From Desulfobacteraceae bacterium (GTDB lineage Bacteria > Desulfobacterota > Desulfobacteria > Desulfobacterales > Desulfobacteraceae), in NCBI GenBank assembly GCA_030638935.1, contig DAOWDR010000048.1:1-7836 (forward strand): a stretch of DNA of 7,836 nucleotides, in the 5' to 3' direction. A program made the translations under genes and the position numbers. Position 1 is the stretch's first letter. Each line of letters opens with the position of its first letter. Positions 1 to 4,991 of this stretch are shown here, piece after piece. Under the pieces are notes generated by a model that had not been told where the DNA came from, ran no database searches, and saw only the letters and a list, made by a program, of their open reading frames with translations.

Positions 1-109
1 AAAATATATTTAAATCTAATTTCATTTTAAATTCGATTTTATTATGGTATGCATCAAGAATATTTAAATTTGCCAGATCAGTAAGTCGCTAAATTCAGCT
101 ATCAGAGCT

Positions 110-138
110 TTCACAAATTAGGTGGAAGATATTACAAG
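110..138 (+). promoter_or_regulatory. Possible sigma-70 type promoter for the membrane-protein gene
   Basis: TTCACA at 110-115 matches the -35 consensus at five of six positions, and TACAAG at 133-138 matches the -10 at four of six, with a 17-base spacer. Transcription would start near 145, leaving a leader of under 20 bases before the ATG at 163. The surrounding DNA is A/T-rich, so a chance match is quite possible. Confidence 0.25.
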
Positions 139-162
139 ATACTAAATAATTGGGGACCATCT

Positions 163-1233
163 ATGACTGATATAATCAAAAAAAGTATTGGCTCTTCGGA
201 TAACACTGACACCAAGAATGATTACAAACTCTTAAAAATTCCTATAAAGAATAGAGACCTTGGTGCATTTATTTCAAGTTTGTTGGGTCAACCTCAGAGT
301 ATCCAAAGAGAACTTTCTGGCACATTCGATATCGACCATGCATGGTTTATGAATACACATCATTTAATCGAACAACGAATACAGCAGCAGCATGAAGCCT
401 CTTTTGTGGATTTTAGTGCGGTAATATTTTTTGAAAATGGTCTTTCACGTAAATTAAATACAATCCAAGCCTTTGAATCATATAATGAACCCAAAGAACG
501 AATCTCAAATGGAGTCAAACTGAAATGGACATATTTATTAAAATTCCCGACTAAAGATTTACCAGAACGTCAGGAAATCACATTATTTGTTGTTACTAAA
601 ATCCCTGAGGAGATCTATAAGATATATCCTTTCGTTTCAAAAAGTATGCGCCACTCAAAATCTATTATTTCATATCAAATAGATCATACTGAGCGAACAT
701 GGGGAGATGATATGGAGAATATCCTCAGAGAACACATTCAAAGTTGTTTTCAGGCAAACTCAAGTTTCATTGATTTGTTTAAATCAATAGCCCCAATTTT
801 AGGAATCATATTATTTATCATATTAATGATTTCCTCTATTTTTGGGGGTCATTTATATCAAGAATACAACTTGGTGCAATTTTTTGAACAATTCAAAAAT
901 ATAGGTGACATCGCAAGTAGTTCAATGCCTGAACTGGAAAAAAAAATTGATTTTCTCGTTTCGATTCAGAATCCTGAATTGAAAAATGAAATCAATATTT
1001 TAATCCATTTTTTTATTAGTATACTTCTGGGTATTACAATCGTTTTTGCGTCCTTTTTTATTGCAAATCATGAGAAGCCATCATTTGTTGTTGTTACAGA
1101 TGCAGCGAGTAAAGAACGGGAAAAAAAATTAAAGAAAATTCGTCGTGACTGGGTCATCAGCCTTTCTACATTTATGGGAGGAATATTGACCAGCATTGTT
1201 GGTAATTACATATATTACTATTTTTCAAAGTAA
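163..1233 (+). CDS. Membrane protein of unknown function with three C-terminal TM helices
   Basis: I do not recognise this 356-residue protein. Residues 1 to about 200 are soluble-looking, mixed in charge, and contain no signal peptide. Three hydrophobic segments follow: about 205-228 (Ile/Leu-rich, ending in Gly-Gly), 279-301 and 330-353. A polar stretch of some 45 residues separates the first two, and a very basic stretch (KEREKKLKKIRRD, about 317-329) precedes the third. By the positive-inside rule that basic loop should be cytoplasmic. A region around residues 170-195 (HTERTWGDDMENILREHI) looks like the most conserved-type patch, but I cannot assign it to a family. The start at 163 is preceded by GGGGA at 152-156, seven bases upstream. 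The gene is visibly more A/T-rich than the flagellar genes and has no neighbour that explains it, so it may be an accessory or transferred gene. No clear terminator follows; only a 5-bp hairpin (1242-1258) is seen. The open frame is intact and probably real. Confidence 0.8.
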   Translation: MTDIIKKSIGSSDNTDTKNDYKLLKIPIKNRDLGAFISSLLGQPQSIQRELSGTFDIDHAWFMNTHHLIEQRIQQQHEASFVDFSAVIFFENGLSRKLNTIQAFESYNEPKERISNGVKLKWTYLLKFPTKDLPERQEITLFVVTKIPEEIYKIYPFVSKSMRHSKSIISYQIDHTERTWGDDMENILREHIQSCFQANSSFIDLFKSIAPILGIILFIILMISSIFGGHLYQEYNLVQFFEQFKNIGDIASSSMPELEKKIDFLVSIQNPELKNEINILIHFFISILLGITIVFASFFIANHEKPSFVVVTDAASKEREKKLKKIRRDWVISLSTFMGGILTSIVGNYIYYYFSK

Positions 1234-1552
1234 TCTAACCAATCTGTCTCAGGCAGATAGAGATTCGATGATGATTGAACATTAGATTAGATTAGAGTGT
1301 TAATAAAGTAACATTTCAACACGAATTAACGGTAAATATGTCTTGGATTAAATTCTATTAATCAGTTGCACAACTTAGTTGATACCTTGCATTTTACTGA
1401 ATCCAACTTTATATGCATTACAATCTCGGCCTTCAATAAATTCCGAAAAATCAAGTTGATAATATAATAACAGGTCTCCAGAACCTAATGGGAGTAGAGA
1501 TTCACTGATCCTGTTAATGCATCAAGTAAGCTGATTCGGGTGAATTTTGATT
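1234..1552. other. A/T-rich intergenic stretch with small inverted and direct repeats, no gene seen
   Basis: No convincing reading frame is present. Visible structure is minor. ATTAG is repeated three times in tandem at 1281-1295, and TTAGATTA inside it is the reverse complement of TAATCTAA at 1231-1238. TAACAGG at 1468-1474 pairs with CCTGTTA at 1510-1516, and ATTCAC at 1500-1505 pairs with GTGAAT at 1540-1545. The last two interleave, so they cannot both form in a simple fold. I see no remnant of a transposase, no tRNA and no strong terminator. Confidence 0.5.
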
Positions 1553-1579
1553 TAAAATAAACTTTTTACTTTCTGATAT
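1553..1579 (+). promoter_or_regulatory. Possible sigma-28 (FliA)-type promoter for the structured RNA
   Basis: TAAA at 1553-1556 is followed after exactly 15 bases by TCTGATAT at 1572-1579. The enteric flagellar sigma-28 pattern is TAAA, 15 bases, then GCCGATAA; the second element matches at five of eight positions (C, G, A, T, A). Transcription would begin near 1587 and run into the structured element. The region is A/T-rich and the match incomplete, so this is only a candidate. Confidence 0.22.
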
Positions 1580-1653
1580 TTCTTGCCGCATTAAAGGGAG
1601 GCAATGCTGTTTGCCAAATCTGGATGGTGAAATGTCAAATTTTCCGAGGCAGA

Positions 1654-1791
1654 GGCAGCGGATGGGGTAAGGTGCGGAATGGATTTAAATGGTTCCGGGC
1701 CGCATGGACGCGGTATAGGAACCATTTACCTCGGAACCGGACATGGACGTCCGGTGAGAATGAAATGGAGTACCTTGCCCCGTCCGCTGCC
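1654..1791 (+). ncRNA. Candidate structured RNA, three-way junction with AUGGA loops (CsrA-sponge-like)
   Basis: Bases 1654-1675 pair with 1770-1791 in an uninterrupted 22-pair stem (P1) containing three G-U wobbles (1663/1782, 1668/1777, 1674/1771). All three would be A-C mismatches in the opposite-strand RNA, so the + strand is the likely transcript. Inside lie two arms. P2 pairs 1686-1696 with 1718-1728 (11 perfect pairs) and has an inner CCGC/GCGG stem (1700-1703/1710-1713). P3 pairs 1736-1742 with 1749-1755 (7 perfect pairs). Both arms end in the identical hexaloop AUGGAC (1704-1709, 1743-1748) closed by C-G. AUGGA also occurs at 1679-1683 and 1765-1769, in the junction single strands. 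The CsrA/RsmA binding consensus is A-N-GGA, best placed in a hexaloop, so the RNA may sequester CsrA as CsrB and RsmZ do. Exact transcript ends are unknown; it could span about 1587-1888. Alternatives are an unrelated structured RNA, a riboswitch-like element, or a small inverted-repeat mobile element. Confidence 0.5.
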
Positions 1792-1823
1792 GGAATACTA
1801 TTAAAATGTGAATCTTTCCTAAA

Positions 1824-1888
1824 TCCAACCTCGCAAAAACGGTTAGGTAATATTTTCCCATGACCCGTTTTGGGTATGGAAATTTATT
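1824..1888 (+). terminator. Possible terminator region after the structured RNA
   Basis: Two weak hairpins lie downstream of the structured element. The first pairs 1824-1830 with 1841-1847 (one mismatch and one wobble, loop of ten bases) and is followed by TAATATTTT. The second pairs CCAT 1858-1861 plus ACCC 1863-1866 with GGGT 1872-1875 plus ATGG 1876-1879, with one bulged G and the loop GTTTT, and is followed by AAATTTATT. Neither has a clean uridine run, but either could end a transcript before the fliK promoter. Confidence 0.3.
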
Positions 1889-1975
1889 CCAATTTTTCTG
1901 ATAAATCATATCTAAAAAAAAGCTTATTCGATTTAACTATCTAATTTTAAAGGTAAATTTTAATTTCATCTTATA

Positions 1976-1991
1976 TGGCATGATCATTGCT
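1976..1991 (+). promoter_or_regulatory. Sigma-54 (RpoN) promoter of fliK-flgD-flgE
   Basis: The 16-base sequence TGGCATGATCATTGCT matches the sigma-54 consensus TGGCAYR-N4-TTGCW at every defined position, with the required ten bases between the GG (-24) and GC (-12) pairs. Transcription should start near A2002, giving a leader of about 27 bases before the fliK ATG. Sigma-54 with an enhancer-binding activator of the FlrC/FlgR type commonly drives hook and basal-body genes. No activator site was identified; it would be expected in the upstream intergenic DNA. Confidence 0.85.
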
Positions 1992-2028
1992 CATTTATGT
2001 CACAAATAAAATTTTTAAAAGGTGTCCT

Positions 2029-3816
2029 ATGAGTTTTGCATTTGCCAACATAAACAATTCGTTTTCAAACCTGGTCCAGGCAGATTCGCTGCCAAACGGA
2101 ATGGGTGCATTTGAGAATTCAGGGAATCGCCCCTCTTTGTTTGCCGACAATCTTAACCAGGTGATCAAAGGAGCAAGAGCAGCCAGAGCATCGGTTTCCA
2201 CTTCCACCCAAGCAATTGCCGCTGATCAGAACGCTTCCGCTATGCAGGAAAATCTGGATGAAGCAAAAATCTTTTTTTTAGAGGAAGTAAATCAGGAGCA
2301 GGGGCTGTTATTCCTTTCAAAATTGCAGAATATGTTTTTATCGCTGTCAGGCGGGGATTTGAATAATATCACCCTTGATACCCAGGGCCTGGATGCCCTT
2401 AAGGAAATGCTTTTAAAGGCTGGATTTGAACCAGGAGAGGTGGAGGAATTGATGTCAGGGCTGTCTGAAAAGGCACAGGGAGGAGATCTTAGCCTTGATG
2501 AGGTAATGGGCGGCATTTTTAATCTTTCCACTGACATTGAAGATGAAACCATGGAAGAGGAGGCTTGTGTTGAAACATCTGCCTTGCCTTTTTTAACCTC
2601 TATTTTAAACTCCCTGGGTCTTCCCAATGATACGGTTAACCAGATTATGTCCCAGGCCAACAGAGGACAAAATGGAATCAGTCTTGATGTTGTCATCGAC
2701 CAACTCAAGGCCATTGAAACCCAATCCTTTTATGCAGGTCAGTCGTTTCAAACCCGGGAAGGGGACACCTCTTTTTCAATGCTTCTTGAACAATTGGGGC
2801 TTGTATTGCCTGAAAATATGACATCCCAGCCAGGGCTGACTGAAAATATGACATCCCAGCTTGGTTTGAGTGATTTTATTGTATCCCTGGAAACACACAA
2901 AGAAAAAATTTTATCCTCCAGGAATCAGGCGGAAGGTTTCCAGGGTATGGGACCCGCCAATCAGTCAGAGGGTGCGGTCAAGGTATCTTCTAATACCATG
3001 GTTGATTCACTTTTTAAACACCTTGAGATTCAAGCCGGGAAGGCCGGTGTGTCGGAATTTTCCCATGATCAAATCAAAGATCAGTTTGAAAATGATTTAT
3101 TGGTTCCTGATAAGTTTAAACCAAACAAAGAGGGTTTGTCTTCCCAGGGCCAGCCCGAACTGGGTGTAAAACAGGGGAAGGTTTTAAAGGAAATAGATTC
3201 CATTTTACCCGGAAAGTCAGGCCTGGCAGGTGATGCCGGCCCTAAGTTTAAGGATGGGGAAGATATTGCAAAATTAGTTAAATCGAATACTGCCAGGGGA
3301 GGGGAAACTGCCCTAGCCACATCCGATGTTAAAACAGGAACCATTGGGGATGCCTTAAAGACAAAATCAACCTTCAGGGATTTACCCACCCATGTGACGA
3401 ACCAGGTGAGCAAAGGCATAGTCAGGGCAATAAACCAGGGTGAAACTACCTTGAAGATTCAGTTGAAACCAGCGGAACTCGGGCGGCTTCAATTGACCAT
3501 CAATAATGTGGGGAACAGCATGAAGGTTAGTATTACCGCAGAAAATCCCGCAGCCAAAGATATTTTAATTGCCAATGTGAATGAGCTTAAAACTGTCCTG
3601 GCAAGTGCCGGTATCAGCCTGGATAAGTTTGATGTGGACATGAACAGTGAGTTTAAGCAATCCTATGCCAATGCAAAAAATGAATCCGGTAATTCCAGAC
3701 AGAAAAACCGGAACGGAAAGAACCTGTTTGATTCCATTGGCACAGAAGGCATGGATGGTTCTAATGGTAGTTTGACCAGTGAAATTCAGGATGGATCATA
3801 CCATTTTGTTGCATAA
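2029..3816 (+). CDS. fliK: Flagellar hook-length control protein FliK
   Basis: FliK is exported through the flagellar type III apparatus, measures the growing hook, and acts on FlhB to switch export from rod/hook to filament-type substrates. The conserved C-terminal domain (Flg_hook type) covers about residues 453-539 of this 595-residue protein and contains the hallmark motif LKPAELGRL at 479-487, followed by the usual alternating hydrophobic strands. The N-terminal 450 residues are low in conservation and rich in Gln, Ser, Gly and Asp, as expected for the ruler segment. The protein is longer than the roughly 400-residue enteric FliK. I chose ATG 2029 because AAAAGGTG lies just upstream and because the frame's earlier TTG at 1987 falls inside the sigma-54 promoter, so it would not be transcribed. 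Residues 262-281 hold a tandem repeat of ENMTSQ-x-GL. The stop is 12 bases before flgD, indicating co-transcription. Confidence 0.92.
   Translation: MSFAFANINNSFSNLVQADSLPNGMGAFENSGNRPSLFADNLNQVIKGARAARASVSTSTQAIAADQNASAMQENLDEAKIFFLEEVNQEQGLLFLSKLQNMFLSLSGGDLNNITLDTQGLDALKEMLLKAGFEPGEVEELMSGLSEKAQGGDLSLDEVMGGIFNLSTDIEDETMEEEACVETSALPFLTSILNSLGLPNDTVNQIMSQANRGQNGISLDVVIDQLKAIETQSFYAGQSFQTREGDTSFSMLLEQLGLVLPENMTSQPGLTENMTSQLGLSDFIVSLETHKEKILSSRNQAEGFQGMGPANQSEGAVKVSSNTMVDSLFKHLEIQAGKAGVSEFSHDQIKDQFENDLLVPDKFKPNKEGLSSQGQPELGVKQGKVLKEIDSILPGKSGLAGDAGPKFKDGEDIAKLVKSNTARGGETALATSDVKTGTIGDALKTKSTFRDLPTHVTNQVSKGIVRAINQGETTLKIQLKPAELGRLQLTINNVGNSMKVSITAENPAAKDILIANVNELKTVLASAGISLDKFDVDMNSEFKQSYANAKNESGNSRQKNRNGKNLFDSIGTEGMDGSNGSLTSEIQDGSYHFVA
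2811..2870 (+). repeat. Two-copy 30-base in-frame tandem repeat within fliK
   Basis: TGAAAATATGACATCCCAGC is identical at 2811-2830 and 2841-2860; the ten bases after each copy have diverged. The period of 30 bases keeps the frame and adds ten residues, producing two ENMTSQ-x-GL units. This is a recent-looking duplication in the ruler part of FliK. Confidence 0.85.
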
Positions 3817-3828
3817 AGGAGAAAGACC

Positions 3829-4935
3829 ATGACAGTTTCATCAGCGGGAAATTCATCACTTGACTCCATTACCAGTTCATATCAGTCAACTGCGACTGAA
3901 AAAAGTGAAACAGCCGATGCCCTTGGCAAGGATGATTTTTTGACAATGCTGGTGGCCCAGCTTGAGAATCAGGATCCACTGAACCCCATGGACGGTACAG
4001 ATTTTTCCGCCCAGCTGGCCCAGTTTTCACAATTGGAACAATTGATGAATCTGAATACTTCAATGGAAACCCTGGCCGCATCTTTTTCCGATGATTCGGA
4101 AAAAGATTTGATGTCCTATCTTGGCAAACAGGTATCGGGCAATGTCGACTCCATGCAGGTTGAGAACGGGCAAGTGTCCGGCGGATTTTTCAGCTTATCG
4201 GAAAATGCAGACGTCATTATCAATGTTACAGATGAATCAGGTGAAACCGTTAAAACCCTTTTCGAGGGAACAAAATCCCCAGGAGCTCATCTTGTTGAAT
4301 GGGATGGTACCGATGCCAATGGTGATGCAGTGGCCGACGGAACTTATAAGTATACGGTTCTTGCCAATATGGGTACCGGGTTTCAGGAACTGCCAACTAC
4401 TGTTACCGGTGTGGTTGAAGGCATTGCCTACAGCAATGAAACACCTTATTTGGTGGTACAGGGTGTATTGATTGATCCTGATTCTCTGACTTCGGTATCT
4501 AGTGTTGATGACAAGGATCTGGCCCCGGAATCAGTATTGAGTTATCTTGGTCATACTGTCAGTTCGGACCAACCGATTATTTCCGTTGAAGACGGAGCGG
4601 TGTCCGGAGAGGATCTGACCTTTAATCTTGAACAGCAGGAAGCCGCCATCATAAGAATTTATGATCCATGGGATAATCTGGTCCAGACAATTTCCGTTAA
4701 CGAGGCAGATGCCGTTGCAGGTGAGAATTCCATCAATTGGAACGCCGTTGACGACAATGGGTACGGGGTATCGGACGGATTGTATTATTATACGGTTGAA
4801 ACAGCGTCGGGAACGGCGGAAATATCTATTTCCGAAGAGGTTTCAGGGATTAAGTACGCCAATGGAAGCCAGTATCTTGTGCTTAAGGATACCGGCAGAC
4901 TGGTTGCGATCTCTTCCATTACAGCAATTAATTAA
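3829..4935 (+). CDS. flgD: Flagellar hook assembly scaffold FlgD with duplicated C-terminal module
   Basis: FlgD forms the temporary cap at the distal end of the rod and hook and promotes FlgE polymerisation. The conserved N-terminal FlgD domain lies at about residues 32-82 and includes the family signature LGKDDFLTMLVAQLENQDPL and the Gln-rich segment FSAQLAQFSQLEQL. After it come a Tudor-like half (SYLGKQV, 96-102), a FlgD Ig-like domain (about 115-180, with VEWDGTDANGD and DGTYKYTV), and the closing Tudor-like strands (about 190-222). This whole module then appears again: SYLG at 238, an Ig-like domain at about 255-325 (INWNAVDDNGYGVSDGLYYYTV), and closing strands to the C-terminus. At 368 residues it is well above the usual 220-260, explained by this duplication. 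AGGAG at 3817-3821, seven bases before ATG, supports the start. It follows fliK by 12 bases and precedes flgE by 53, consistent with one operon. Confidence 0.94.
   Translation: MTVSSAGNSSLDSITSSYQSTATEKSETADALGKDDFLTMLVAQLENQDPLNPMDGTDFSAQLAQFSQLEQLMNLNTSMETLAASFSDDSEKDLMSYLGKQVSGNVDSMQVENGQVSGGFFSLSENADVIINVTDESGETVKTLFEGTKSPGAHLVEWDGTDANGDAVADGTYKYTVLANMGTGFQELPTTVTGVVEGIAYSNETPYLVVQGVLIDPDSLTSVSSVDDKDLAPESVLSYLGHTVSSDQPIISVEDGAVSGEDLTFNLEQQEAAIIRIYDPWDNLVQTISVNEADAVAGENSINWNAVDDNGYGVSDGLYYYTVETASGTAEISISEEVSGIKYANGSQYLVLKDTGRLVAISSITAIN
4114..4926 (+). repeat. Internal duplication of the Tudor/Ig-like module in flgD
   Basis: Residues 96-222 and 238-366 of FlgD are two divergent copies of the same module, offset by 142 residues (426 bases). 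Matching anchors are SYLGKQV/SYLGHTV, VEWDGTDANGD/INWNAVDDNGY, DGTYKYTV/DGLYYYTV and the closing V(T/S)G-(V)-(E)-GI-Y strands. Nucleotide identity has largely decayed, so the duplication is old and maintained at protein level. Confidence 0.8.
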
Positions 4936-4976
4936 GCAGAACAATCAGCATGATAATGTTGGGTTTTATATAAGCG

Positions 4977-4991
4977 AAGGAGAGGGATATG
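4977..4991 (+). promoter_or_regulatory. Ribosome-binding site of flgE with two GGA triplets
   Basis: AAGGAG at 4977-4982 is six bases upstream of the flgE ATG (4989) and fixes the start. A second GGA (4985-4987) touches the start codon, so the initiation region reads AAGGAGAGGGATATG. Two closely spaced GGA triplets over a Shine-Dalgarno sequence are what CsrA-repressed messages often show, although any strong ribosome-binding site supplies one of them. Confidence 0.6.

Noticed and set aside
1242..1258. Hairpin ATCTG/CAGAT just after the membrane-protein gene
   Set aside because: Only five pairs and no T-run follows, so it is not supported as a terminator.
49..1526. Direct repeat ATGCATCAAG at 49-58 and 1517-1526 flanking the membrane-protein gene
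   Set aside because: A ten-base repeat across about 1.5 kb of A/T-rich DNA is expected by chance, and there is no integrase or insertion sequence to make it an attachment site.
1600..1614. Second sigma-54-like site (GGCAATGCTGTTTGC)
   Set aside because: Eleven bases separate GG and GC instead of the strictly required ten. It also forms a small GGCAA/TTGCC hairpin, which may be its real cause.
1654..1791. Group II intron or small inverted-repeat transposable element
   Set aside because: GTGCG at 1673-1677 resembles an intron 5' end, but no domain V hairpin or reverse transcriptase is visible. No target-site duplication flanks the stem, and the strand-specific G-U pairs favour RNA. A mobile element cannot be fully excluded without genome-wide search.
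1624..1863. Open frame of 79 codons on the + strand across the structured element
   Set aside because: It runs straight through the paired stems, has a Trp/Arg/Gly-rich composition typical of non-coding G-rich DNA, and shows no good ribosome-binding site. The stem complementarity explains the sequence better.
1685..1909. Open frame of 74 codons on the - strand in the same region
   Set aside because: It overlaps the same hairpins, has no recognisable product, and the G-U asymmetry points to the + strand as the functional one.
1987..2028. TTG start giving fliK 14 extra residues
   Set aside because: The TTG is the -12 element of the sigma-54 promoter and lies upstream of the predicted transcription start. 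ATG 2029 has its own ribosome-binding site.
2292..2714. Long open frames on the - strand within fliK, flgD and flgE
   Set aside because: They lie opposite strongly supported flagellar genes, have no recognisable products or ribosome-binding sites, and are shadow frames.
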